From Eukaryota sp. TZLM1-RC (Eukaryota > Metamonada: BaSk clade): a stretch of 64,000 nucleotides of DNA. The stretch spans positions 310,001 through 374,000 of the forward strand of contig JAUPSS010000012.1 in the NCBI GenBank assembly GCA_040285825.1. Direction: 5' to 3'. This document shows, in pieces, positions 10,524 to 19,889 of the stretch; positions within the stretch are counted from its first letter, which is position 1; the number at the start of each line of letters is the position of its first letter. The notes under the pieces were generated by a model. The model saw only the letters and a list, made by a program, of their open reading frames with translations. It ran no database searches and had not been told where the DNA came from. The translations under genes and the position numbers were made by a program.

Positions 10524-10735
10524 CTACATCCTTAAACGTAGGTCTTTCACCATCGAAACAGTTGATTGTTTTGAAAAAATGCTAAAAGCCCATAAAGTAT
10601 CAAAAATCAATATCCAAAGTTGCCTTAAAAATCGAAAAACAATTCTATAATTAACATTTTTTGCTTTTGTCTTGAAAACAGCGCTAAACAATTGAAGAAC
10701 TGCCAAACTAGCATTATTCAAAAAAAGAGCATCAC
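10524..10735 (-). mobile_element. Possible degraded LINE 3' tail
   Basis: The minus-strand 65-codon frame includes NYRIVFRFLRQLWILIFDTL, which has the spacing and pattern of the (L/N)xxRIVFSxxK block found near the C-terminus of LINE tails at 7624-7926, 15337-15531 and 62230-62300. The match is short, so the call is tentative. Confidence 0.35.
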
Positions 10736-11067
10736 CAAAACAAAAGGATAAAATATGATTTCAGACACAAGTTTTTCTTTGTGTTTCTTCACATCCAGGA
10801 TCAAGAATCCAAAATTTACATTTGGAACGCAAACCTAGTTTGAAAAACGAATGATGATTCTGCGTCACAACCTTTCGGATTCGTTGACGGTTCTCTCATC
10901 CTTTGGTTTGAAAAACACAATTGGCCTTTGAAATTAACAAAAAGAAATTTTCTCTAATTTTGTAGAGAATTTTCATTGTAATCCTGGATGGATAGAATCA
11001 ATTCATTGTCTGTTTCGAAGTTAAGCATAAAATAAGCTTGAAAACAGCTCATGCTAATCTATCCTTT

Positions 11068-11207
11068 GATGCCGTTAGGCAGAAATACCAAAGAAGTAAA
11101 GAGAGAAAATTGATTTATTAATAGAAATACTTGTTTTTGAACAAGTGCCACGTCATCATGTAAATTCCTCATCTGTCTAGCAAGATAGTTAATCAGTAAC
11201 AACAACA
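11068..11207 (-). repeat. 3' LTR of the gag-only element (140 bp)
   Basis: Near-identical partner of 12024-12164. It ends in GGCATCA on the minus strand, immediately followed by the CCTT/AAGG target duplication. Confidence 0.88.
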
Positions 11208-11229
11208 CTACTTCTTCCCATTTTCTTTC
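11208..11229 (-). promoter_or_regulatory. Candidate polypurine tract of the gag-only element
   Basis: The minus strand immediately before the 3' LTR reads GAAAGAAAATGGGAAGAAG and then TAG, a purine run abutting TGTTG. Elements C and D show equivalent purine runs directly before their 3' LTRs (40452-40469 and 38232-38252). Confidence 0.6.
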
Positions 11230-11247
11230 AACAGTTTCGTGAACCAT

Positions 11248-12129
11248 TTAGCATAATGAAAAAAGGGGATTTGTGAGATACTGAGGCACGTGGCGTAAAT
11301 GATTGACTTCGTGCTTAACTTTTGAGGGGCAATCACGAGCTAGATGACCTTTCTGGTGACATTTGAAACATGTCCCTTCAGTCAAATTGCGAGACCTATG
11401 GGATGAACGAGACTTCATACCAGCTTGACGCACAGAGTCGGTATTTTCAGAAACAGTCTTTGAAGACCTGTTCCAAGAAGCTACTCGCGTGCAATCAAGT
11501 AGTTCATCCTCTGCGGTATTTACCAATGTAGGAAAATCGGGGAATACCTCATCCCGAATTCGAGAAATCAGAGATTTCTGCAGTCCTAATGGAAGAATAC
11601 CCTTGGCGAATCTGATCATGAAGGCTGAGTCACGCAGTTTCAGTCCGGAAGTCCTGCTTTTCGCCTGAAGAAAACGTCTCAGGTAGCAGGACATACGTTC
11701 ACGGACGTCGCCCTTACGGACATCAACTTTCAACTCAGACATCACCAAGTTGAATTCCTCGTACGAGGAAAACGAGGTGGAGGATCTTAAATGATCCAGA
11801 AACACCTCATCGGATGAATCGACCCCAGGTCTTGTGAGAACCAATGATTCTAACAAGAAGGGGTCAACGAGGAGCCTTGCTGGAACAAGGTCCTTTTTCG
11901 GTGTAACAGAAGAGTACACCTTCCACTGTTGTAGGAACAACAGAACATCATCCACTTCCATAGAAGCAAGGGACGGATGTAGTACGTGTGTAGATTTCAT
12001 CTGCAATGAGGGCCAATGATTATTGATGCCGTTAGGCAGATATACCAAAGAAGTAAAGAGAGAAAAGAGATTTATTAATAGAAATACTTGTTTTTGAACA
12101 AGTGCCACGTCATCATGTAAATTCCTCAT
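11248..12129 (-). CDS. Gag-like protein with one CCHC zinc knuckle (293 aa)
   Basis: The frame is open from the LTR to 11248. The first ATG within the element is at 12127-12129, inside the LTR, giving 293 residues; a shorter form could start at the ATG at 11998-12000 (MKSTHVLHP). The middle is a helical gag-type region (MSELKVDVRKGDVRERMSCYL, typical of capsid-like retrotransposon gag). Near the C-terminus is a CCHC knuckle, CFKCHQKGHLARDC (C-x2-C-x4-H-x4-C). It probably forms particles and packages RNA. It is the only protein in this element. Confidence 0.82.
   Translation of the reverse strand: MRNLHDDVALVQKQVFLLINLFSLFTSLVYLPNGINNHWPSLQMKSTHVLHPSLASMEVDDVLLFLQQWKVYSSVTPKKDLVPARLLVDPFLLESLVLTRPGVDSSDEVFLDHLRSSTSFSSYEEFNLVMSELKVDVRKGDVRERMSCYLRRFLQAKSRTSGLKLRDSAFMIRFAKGILPLGLQKSLISRIRDEVFPDFPTLVNTAEDELLDCTRVASWNRSSKTVSENTDSVRQAGMKSRSSHRSRNLTEGTCFKCHQKGHLARDCPSKVKHEVNHLRHVPQYLTNPLFSLC
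12001..12015 (-). promoter_or_regulatory. Candidate primer-binding site of the gag-only element
   Basis: On the minus strand, after an 8-nt spacer (12016-12023) from the 5' LTR end, the sequence reads TGGCCCTCATTGCAG. TGG is the complement of a tRNA CCA end. Element C has the same 8-nt spacing before TGGCCG (25494), and element D before TGGCTT (31627). The site also codes for residues of the gag frame. The tRNA is not identified. Confidence 0.5.
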
Positions 12130-12164
12130 CTGTCTAGCAAGATAGTTAATCAGTAACAACAACA
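12024..12164 (-). repeat. 5' LTR of the gag-only element (141 bp)
   Basis: Direct repeat of 11068-11207 with few differences (for example, an extra base near the G/A-rich stretch at 12058-12068). It begins TGTTGTTG and ends GGCATCA on the minus strand. It contains the predicted gag start codon. Confidence 0.88.
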
Positions 12165-12365
12165 CCTTCGGTGATCCCAAAGGATTAGTTCTGTTATGAT
12201 ATAAACAATTACCTCGGCAAAATTTGGTTAGTGGCTGAGTTATCAATCGTTGCAAATTCATGCTTTATATGGCTCAAGAAGAACAATATTCCTGTACTAA
12301 AAGCTGCATGAAATGCAGGATCAGAAAACTTATATGACATTGAAACAAAAAACAATTTATTGAAC

Positions 12366-12642
12366 TGCGACATTTGATAAATGTCATTCTTATTCATTTA
12401 TTGCTTTAACACTATCAAGGACAACAGTTCCACTTGATAACAATTGTTCAATCGAAGATCTCATTCAAAAATGCAAAGATATCCCCGTATTGACAAATCA
12501 GAAAGTCATCTTATTAAGAGGAGATGAAGAAATCTCAGTTTTTAGTATATCTGAACTTGAATGGTCTAGAGTTCCGAAAACTCTTCAAATCTTTGGGAGA
12601 AAAGTGAAAAGAAGCGGTGTAACAACAGAGGGACAATACTAA
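12366..12642 (+). other. Unassigned open frame without a start codon
   Basis: A plus-strand frame with protein-like composition ends at the stop 12640-12642. It contains SIEDLIQKCKDI and VILLRGDEEISVF and has no ATG. It begins about 200 bp after the gag-only element. It may be the tail of a gene whose upstream part was lost, or an exon. No family is recognised. The rest of 12170-13090 shows nothing further. Confidence 0.25.
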
Positions 12643-13089
12643 GTAAGATAATGTCCAATTCCACCAAATATGACAATTATATATTGAGGGTGATTGCCTT
12701 TTTCAGTCATTATTACTGTTGCTCGATATAGCATGTTCAAAAAATGCATATCATACACAGTAAGCGGGGAATGGGTGCTTGGAACATTTGGCCTCTGAAT
12801 TTTGCAAATGAGAAGAAATTGTTATTTTAATAGGGACCAACGACAAGAGAAAATGAATTCAACAAATGATAGATCATCTACAGGTGTTTGATGGCATTCT
12901 TATACAGTCGATCCAAACAATTATTTTTTAATTATTCACAAGTGTCTTGAAATTTTGATACACCAATTCATTATGATTCTGGGAGCAATTCGTTAAATAT
13001 TGTTCTATTTTATTATTGGAAGATCTACCATCATTTATTGACCATCCCAATAGTAGATGAGGATTAACTGGAGTAAAGTCTTTTCTTCG

Positions 13090-13190
13090 GAGTGGGTATG
13101 TTGAAGGTGTTTTCTCATGCTTTGCTTTCCCTTAAATTTCACTATGAGAGAGTTGCATTTGGTTGTTTTGTATTGGGAGAAATGGCTTAA
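13090..13190 (+). mobile_element. Very short LINE2 3' tail
   Basis: The plus-strand frame here reads ALLSLKFHYERVAFGCFVLG. It matches the ALLSLGSHYERVASSVFVLG end of the LINE tail at 7624-7926. Only about 80-100 bp are recognisable. Confidence 0.6.
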
Positions 13191-13437
13191 ATCAATTAAT
13201 TTTATACTACAATGAAACTTATTAGCAGAGGCATATACAATATTTTTGATCACAATTTTTTTGTTGAAGAACAACGATAGAGGTAAGGTTATCAGAAAAT
13301 GTGACAATTTTTCTCTTCCTAGTGAAATTTCGATCATCAAATTCTTCAAAGCGGTCAACATTTATATCAGCAGCTCAATTCAGTGAACTATTCTGATTTC
13401 TCGATAATGGAAATCAATCAAATTTTCCTCCTTCCCA

Positions 13438-14652
13438 ATGGGAACTTCCAATCGTAACATTATTGTACTGTTCTTTGAGTTTCTATTCAAACACAAACTA
13501 TCTTCTTCAATCACGTCAATCCTGGTCCATCTTGCTTTGCTTCTGGTAACAGGCGTCTCAATTGGTCTTTCTGTGTTCTCCTTTCTGTATGATTCAAAAC
13601 TATACAACTTCATTGGTTTTTGGTTTTTATTAGCTGCTTTCCTTGTCATCTTGGCGATTAGGCCCACTCTCTCCCAGATAGTCTTCCCTGATGTCACTCC
13701 GGTCCCTTTCAGCTCCCGAATCTCTGTAATCCTCATAATCGCTGCATTTCCTTTCTTCATCTCCATGATGTCGCATTTGTTTCTTTATCTGATAACCTTT
13801 CCTCTATCGTTGTTCTTTACCGAACCTTGGGAAGATTTCTCTTATGGCTATTGCTTCAATGCCAGTGGTTTCTGCAATATTTACCATGATGTGGATTGGA
13901 GTTTCACCTTCATTCCTCTTCTCATATACGGTCTTTTCATACTTGTTTCTTTCTTCATCACTATCCCAATCATCTTCTTGGTTTTTGGAAGCATGGTAAT
14001 GGGTTGTCTATGGGTCGTTTATGACGACGATGATGATGATTTTTTCGATTCAATCCCCATTGTCTGGACTTCTTACACGGGCTGCTTACATGTCAAGCAC
14101 AATAACTTTGTTTGTTTAATCAGCACAATTTGGTCATATTATCCAGGGTGTGTCGTTTTTTCCTTATCTATTTCTAGTTATGTATTGATTATTGTAAATA
14201 TTGCTTTTATTTCCAATTTTTCAACACATTATGTTTTTATTATTTTACTATTTCTTTTACCATTTTATAATATCTGGCGATTGCGATTGATGCGAGAGGA
14301 GTGTGAATTTGAACATTCCATAATTAAATCCTGGTATGGATATTTTGTTACAATTACTGGATTTTCTTTGTTTTTGATGGCAAATTATTTAGGAAGAGCT
14401 TTTGTTGTTCTTTTAAAATTAATATTTGATACTTGTTTTATGGAATCTCTTTGTGATTTTTTTCCTGATCAATATAGCTTTGCCGAAAACTTAGCTTCAC
14501 TATTAGTTTTGGTTGTGGTGTCATTGGTTGTTGCCTTACTTGTACTAATTTACGCAAAGGTTTTTCAATGTTGTACACAATTCTGTAAAGAATTTAATGA
14601 ATTTGCTGAGGAAAACAGAGATACCAAGGATACTGATATTGTTTATGCATGA
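13438..14652 (+). CDS. Polytopic membrane protein of unknown function (404 aa)
   Basis: ATG 13438 opens 404 codons rich in Phe, Leu, Ile and Val. About eight to nine membrane-spanning segments can be drawn (approximately residues 22-50, 57-76, 94-127, 158-196, 235-258, 262-280, 302-325 and 350-375). A striking acidic run of Asp (about residues 197-203, followed by FFDS) lies after the fourth hydrophobic block, and cysteines occur in extracytosolic-looking loops. The C-terminal tail is polar and acidic. No transporter or receptor signature is recognised. It has no intron and is followed by AT-rich sequence with AATAAA-like signals. Confidence 0.7.
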   Translation: MGTSNRNIIVLFFEFLFKHKLSSSITSILVHLALLLVTGVSIGLSVFSFLYDSKLYNFIGFWFLLAAFLVILAIRPTLSQIVFPDVTPVPFSSRISVILIIAAFPFFISMMSHLFLYLITFPLSLFFTEPWEDFSYGYCFNASGFCNIYHDVDWSFTFIPLLIYGLFILVSFFITIPIIFLVFGSMVMGCLWVVYDDDDDDFFDSIPIVWTSYTGCLHVKHNNFVCLISTIWSYYPGCVVFSLSISSYVLIIVNIAFISNFSTHYVFIILLFLLPFYNIWRLRLMREECEFEHSIIKSWYGYFVTITGFSLFLMANYLGRAFVVLLKLIFDTCFMESLCDFFPDQYSFAENLASLLVLVVVSLVVALLVLIYAKVFQCCTQFCKEFNEFAEENRDTKDTDIVYA

Positions 14653-14853
14653 AGATTTCGATGTTTAATAGATTGAGTTCGTGTTTTGTTCAGGTAAATG
14701 GAATAAAGAATTATTAATGATAAATAAATTTGTTTTTTCATGCAAAATAGTGATATATTCTATTCAGTGAGTTTTGTTGCCTTAATTTGTATGAAATTTT
14801 GTTAAAATCATAACTTGTCATAAACAGTTGAAAGCTTAAAATACTATGTGATA

Positions 14854-15042
14854 TCATTTTGTTGGTTGAAAGATTTTTCCTTGAAAAATTTCCCAAAAAT
14901 TAACATATAATTTAAAGTATCTTGAACCAAGGCACAAAAACCAAGGTAATCTATCAATTATAGCAAATTGAAATAGTGACCGCCACAAGAAGAGATTATA
15001 CAAACAGAGTGAATTGAAGGTTGATTTATAAAAGTTCAACAA
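14854..15042 (-). mobile_element. LINE1 3' tail fragment
   Basis: The minus-strand frame contains LFLWRSLFQFAIIDRLPWFL, matching IFLWRSRIQFAIINRLPRFF at the C-terminus of the LINE copies at 39870-40000 and 55036-55200. Only this fragment survives. Confidence 0.7.
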
Positions 15043-15329
15043 TATATATATATAGGTAATTTATGAATCTATGGAGAGGGTGACTACGTTCAAAATTAGA
15101 AAAGATGCAGAAAATTACTCTTCTTTTCTTTTTTATAGCCTCTTTTTTTCTTAAAATTATGGTTAATTATATTTCACGTTTTTGTAAAATACTGTTACAG
15201 ATGCATTTTTTAACTAAGTATGTGTACATTGAATTATGTGTGTGAGAAAGTCCCTGTTAAAAGAATTACAATCATTGAATAGTTGTTGATTCTTCATCAA
15301 TAGGGGGGGGGGTGTTCGCCCTGTGGATT

Positions 15330-15630
15330 ACCAAATTTGCCAATTGCTATATCGTTATATGGTCGTCGTGGAAAAACTGCCATAAATTTAAATGATGATT
15401 TTGAAAACCTTGTAAAAAGAAGAATGAATAAGCGTTTTGATCGTCGTTTGTGGTTAAATCGTATTGTCTTTACTATTTTCAAATCAATTCCTAAAATGAT
15501 TTTGAAAGCTTTGATGTCTGTTTATACATGACGAAAACATTGCTGCTGTGTGGTTTGATGGTGTGAAGCTTGTTTTGTTGATATTGATCTTTAGTCTGTG
15601 GTTTTGAAAATAAATTAAAATTATTTTAAA
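15330..15630 (+). mobile_element. LINE2 3' tail fragment
   Basis: The plus-strand frame shows LNDDFENLVKRRMNKRFD followed by LWLNRIVFTIFKSIPKMI, the LINE2/LINE3 C-terminal signature, then a VKLV-type end and a 3' tail with GAAAATAAATTAAAATTA. That tail also follows the stop of the copy at 7595-7935. A run of ten or more G lies just before it (about 15303-15312). Confidence 0.7.
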
Positions 15631-16440
15631 ACTGAAATTCATCATCTTGCTTTTTGTACATCTTTACAATACATTTGTGATGTTTCATTGTCTTCATTTA
15701 TCACACAATTACCCTTATTTAAGAAACATGGCTTCAAAATCAGAAATTATGAATGAGTTATCAGTATTAGGACGAGATTGTGTTGGTGGATTTTTGACTC
15801 TTTGTATGGTACAAATTGTATTGTCAATTTCACACAAATACTAATTTTCGCCAGGTCTTTAGTTGTTTCAAACATTTAAATCATCGACCAATGCTTGATA
15901 ATAGCCATTGTCATTGTAGTTGGGCAAGAGCAATGAATTTTTTCACCATAACAGAAGATCCAATTTTCTGTATTGGAGATTGTCCTATTCGTCACTAAAT
16001 GGAATTCCACTTTACTATTGTGCACCACTGTAACAAATTATCTAATTCAGATTACTGTAATTGGATTTTAATTTTTAGGAAATAGAAAAAAAGCTACAAT
16101 TCAGAAGCGTAAGGGCCACATAAATAATTCATTTAATAATTAATTAATGAATTGTTTGCTGCTTCTCTCTGGAAGTTTTGATTCAAGTGCAGAAGAATCA
16201 ATGGATTCCTTTTCGCAGTTGTGCAAGCACATTGGAATGACTCCCAACAGGAATTGCGAAAACAAATAAAACAAATAAAAAAATAAAAAAAAATAAAAAT
16301 ATAAGTTGATTATTATTGAATATTGATTTCAAAATGCTTTCAGCTCTGTTTTTTGCTTAAACAATTTGCGAGAACTTGAACTTCATTTTCCCTCTCCTTT
16401 GCGATATGTTGAATTGATGTAAGTATCGTCTTCTAACCTG
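15631..16440. other. Intergenic stretch with two short unassigned frames
   Basis: Plus-strand frames at 15647-15844 and 15816-15998 overlap and contain protein-like segments (MASKSEIMNELSVLGRDC; TEDPIFCIGDCPIRH). They have no recognised domain, and no relative occurs in the window. They could be a decayed gene. 16080-16440 is AT-rich with A-runs and shows nothing. Confidence 0.4.
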
Positions 16441-17935
16441 ATTTTTAATTTTGAAAACAATCCTTCACCCAAAGGCGTCAAACAAGTGGGATCCTATGGG
16501 TCCATTTTTCTTTTGCTTAGCACTTCAATCAGTTTTAGCAAAATTCAAGATGGATTTTCCTGACATTCATTTATGTGGTGATGCAGATCATTTGTCACTT
16601 ATCGCTGCTGTGTCCCTTTTACAGCACGAATTGTAACATTTCGTTACTTTGTGCGAACAAAATGGGTTAGATATCAAATTGCCCAAATGTTTCATTATTG
16701 GTGCTCATACTGTTGAGACAGCATTTATAAAGACTTTCATCAAATTTATTGATTATCAAGCAGATGCAATTCGTTTCCTTGGCTCTGATTTTGAAAACAG
16801 TAAAGAAATTAAATCGATTTTAACTGGTATTTTGGAAAAAATTGAAGAGCAGCTTTTGGCTATTCAAGAGTTAAAAATACAAGCATTCAGCGTTTTTGGT
16901 CCTGAATGTGTGTTTTGGATCAAAAATTAATCGCCTTCTCCGTTCTTTATCCCCTACAATTTCACATGATTTTGCAAGTCAATTTAATTCTTTCAGATCC
17001 CATTTTTGGGGTAATTTGGTGAAAAGTTTTCCATTGCTTCAATATTTCGTATCACACATTTTTTAGTCTCAAGTTTGCTGGAGTTTGTATTTCAAAGCAA
17101 AATGTTAATGCAACAGTGCTTTAATTGGTGGTATGAAAAATTTTCTTTTTGAGTGGAAACTTCGGTTTTATTTATTAAGCGAATCACATTTGTTATTGAA
17201 GTCTCTTGAAAATAAGGTGCATGGATTACCTAAACATGTGTGAAATAAGTGTTTTTCTCCAAGTTTGCCTTCTGTTCCTTCGAGATCTGTGACTAATTTT
17301 CATCTTGCTGGTGTGAAATAAAAAAAGTCTGTTTTAAATGGTTTTGAAGACCTGGATTTTTCTAAACGACTTAGTGTGACTACGATTAATAATCCCATCT
17401 TTGCTGCCTTCTTGTCAGACATTCAAAATTGCCCTGGCTTTATTTCTCAGCAACCAAGGCTATGTGGTCTCCACCAAACAAATAAAACTTGGAAACAAAA
17501 TATGCGTTTGAGATTAGGCTGTGTTCAAGTGGATTTTTGAATAATTCTGCTTGTTTTTGCAAGGAAAAACCGTCTGCCAATTTCCTGTATATTGTGAGTT
17601 GTAAGAAGTTTCTTCAATATCGGTCAGTTCTTTATAATGCTGCTCGTTATGTGACATATGAAATGTTTAAGTGTTACAATTTCAGGTGCAAAGTAGAACC
17701 GTTGTTGAAGCATTATGGCGATAATAATTTGTTTGATTCTTGTCGTGGTGATTTAATTGCTCCTTTTGTCGATTCCTCTCAAGTTGTTGTTGATTTTACT
17801 ATTGTTGATCCCTTCGCTTTTATTTATCGTGATGGTGTCTTAATTAGTTCTAATGGTCACTTAAAGAAGACTGGCTCGTAAACGAAACAAAAATACTGAG
17901 ATATTAAATGATTTGAATAAGAACCTTTGCTCGCA
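16440..17935 (+). mobile_element. Degenerate R2-type LINE, RT and nuclease region (LINE2/LINE4 lineage)
   Basis: Broken plus-strand frames give recognisable pieces in order. First is the RT palm: DPMGPFFFCLALQSVLAKF, then HLCGDADHLSL where the catalytic Tyr-x-Asp-Asp motif is decayed. Next is a thumb-like segment (16649-16930). Last is the C-terminal region with CGRGD-type residues (LFDSCRGDLIAPF...VVVDFTIVDP), corresponding to the restriction-like nuclease part of related LINEs. Stops and shifts are frequent, so this is an old copy. The 3' end appears interrupted by the LINE3 copy that follows. Confidence 0.7.
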
Positions 17936-17939
17936 GTTT

Positions 17940-19311
17940 TTTTTATTTGAGATATGAAATTTATTTTCAACGCTAACAATTCATTAAACAAAAAACTAGA
18001 ACTCAATATCGTCAATACACGCATCAACATCATCAAATCTTTTCAGCGCGCGATTTTCATAATGTATTCCTAATTGTAACAGTGCTTTGGTTATGATTTC
18101 TGGAATTGCTTTAAGTATACTAAAAACAATTCTATTGTGACAGAAATTAAAGTCCAATTCTTTTCTGCTCTTTCTTTTATGAAACATCAGAAACCTTCGA
18201 AAAATTTAATGTCAGACATTCCAATGTTACCAAAAAGAGAAACAGCAAACGGAACCAGCTGATACTTTACATGCTCAACACGTCTTAGCTGAGATAAGAG
18301 TTCATTGTACTTTTTGATTTTGCTCTTTTCGGCAAAGCAAGGTGGAGTTTCATCTTTTTAAGCAAAATCAATTGCTGAGTCTTGACAAACATCAGCAGTG
18401 ATAGCATCAAGAACATTAATCACACCATCAGTCAGAGGGGTAATTAAATCAGCACGGCGTTTCCCATAGGTATTTTCATCATTTTCAGATGACAACCTTC
18501 GCACAAGTGGTTCAACAAAAGCTTCAATGTGATGACTTTTGCACATAGCGTATAGTTGGTCTCTAACAGCATCTTGAACAACTGAGTGATATGTAATATT
18601 AAATTTGCAATTCAATAAATGATTGAGATTGATGAGCTGACCACAACGACAAATCAAATCATTTGGCACACTACATCGCCAGAGAAAACATCTCATTTTG
18701 AAGGCAGTTGTCCATTGATGATCATTTAATATTAGACCATATACATTTGGAATCTGGGAAATATGACAACTTGAGCTACTATCCTTGAGGTCAATTAAAA
18801 TATTTGCAAAAACGGGATTCTTTTCTTTAGCCAAGCTGAGACGAACAGTGAAATCCAAGTTTTCAAAAACTTTTAATATCTTTTTCTGCAATTTAGGAAA
18901 TTTGCAAATTTCAAGGAAATCAAACTCCTGGGTGTAATTTCTTGAATATCAGCAGGAAAGCATTTGGACCATGTGTGAGGAGAGATGCATTCAATTTCAC
19001 TCTGCAAGGACACTAAATAGTCACTAACACAACATTCTATTAAATGCTGGTTTTCAGGAAAACGTTTCAAAAATTCAAAGACGAATTTTTTCCTCCACCG
19101 ATGAATGCGGCTTTACACAAGTATTTTGATTTGTGAAAATCCAGGCCTCCCAATTCTGTGCTACAAAAAATATGACTACGTAAAAAAGAAGAATCAATAT
19201 CGAGCAAATTAGCCAAAAATTTTGTTCTTAATTCATTAAAAATTCTGCAAATTCGAGAGAAATGGATGGTGATGTTGATCGTAAAATATGAGTAAATCTC
19301 CCTGAATAACT
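17940..19311 (-). mobile_element. 5'-truncated LINE3 copy, frame-broken
   Basis: Minus-strand frames at 18873-19070, 18358-18891 and 17996-18187 are collinear with and very similar to the LINE3 at 60972-62437. They share LKRFPENQHLIECCVSDYL, then CRCGQLINLNHLLNCKF (C-terminal zinc motif), then the RADLITPLTDG nuclease block, and end in DDVDACIDDIEF. Stops and indels separate the three pieces. The copy begins abruptly at 19311 within the RT thumb. Confidence 0.8.
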
Positions 19312-19799
19312 CATTTTTTGAAACGACTCAAATTACTTTTTACTTCTACTGAAAGTCTTCGGTTTTTGGGAAATGAGAAAGTACAAACAAAAAGTCGTGT
19401 GATTCGATCAGTATGGCTTCTTCAATGTCTTTGTCATAATTTCTATGTTTTTCCCTTTAAATTCAAGAGCTATACAAAATTAAGTATCATTCTCCAAAGT
19501 GTCATATTTGCTACATTACAGGAGACAAAGTCAACAATAGCTTCAGATTTATCAATCCAATCTAGTTATACATCACCTCTATCATAAGAACCAAAATTAT
19601 TCAATGACAGTGTTTCTTTGAGCAGGGGCTCATTAATACATAAAATTCTTGCATATTTTTTGTCATATTCAACAAAGTTTCTCTAACAGTATCATGTGAT
19701 GAAGAACGTTAAATTATCAATTTCAAACAATTAAGAGCATGACGCAAAGTGAACAGTGATAAGTAAGAACAAATACAAGTTTCCTTCTATAGAAGTTGA
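19312..19799 (-). mobile_element. LINE1 remnant hosting element B
   Basis: The sequence follows the minus-strand LINE1 at about 55190-55680, with many substitutions and indels (the region encoding nuclease and zinc-motif residues). It stops where the LTR of element B begins at 19800. Confidence 0.7.
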
Positions 19800-19889
19800 T
19801 ATTGTACTGTGGACAATTAGTCGAGTCTAGACTTCACTAGTGATGGCCTTTATAAGGGCCAGCGAATTTCAATATCCTTATCCTTATCA
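19800..19889 (+). repeat. 5' LTR of element B (about 90 bp)
   Basis: Matches the element D LTR: the TTGTACTGTGGACAATTAG block, then CACTAGTGATGGCCTTTATA and the following AGGGCC. The expected TG start has become TA. The right boundary (about 19881-19889) is inferred from alignment with D and the TGGCTTG that follows. Confidence 0.65.

Larger units (their letters stand above)
11068..12164 (-). mobile_element. Non-autonomous gag-only LTR retroelement (1.1 kb, complete)
   Basis: Two direct repeats of about 140 bp (11068-11207 and 12024-12164) bound an 816-bp interior that encodes only a gag-like protein. Each repeat reads TGTTGTTG...GGCATCA on the minus strand. The flanks carry a perfect 4-bp target duplication, CCTT (11064-11067 and 12165-12168). 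Eight bases after the 5' LTR comes a TGG-initiated stretch (candidate primer-binding site), and a purine-rich run abuts the 3' LTR. No protease, RT, RNase H or integrase is present, so movement would need enzymes from another element. The LTR end (CCTAACGGCA-CA, then ATAAT-ATTG) matches family 1 elements A and C. Confidence 0.88.

Noticed and set aside
13035-13361. Minus-strand 108-codon frame with Cys/His residues resembling a zinc finger
   Set aside because: It is antisense to a recognisable LINE2 tail (13090-13190), and the Cys/His spacing is irregular.
15300-15315. Run of ten or more G residues, considered as a telomere-like or quadruplex signal
   Set aside because: It is a single run with no repeated unit, so it does not fit a telomeric repeat, and one run cannot form an intramolecular quadruplex.
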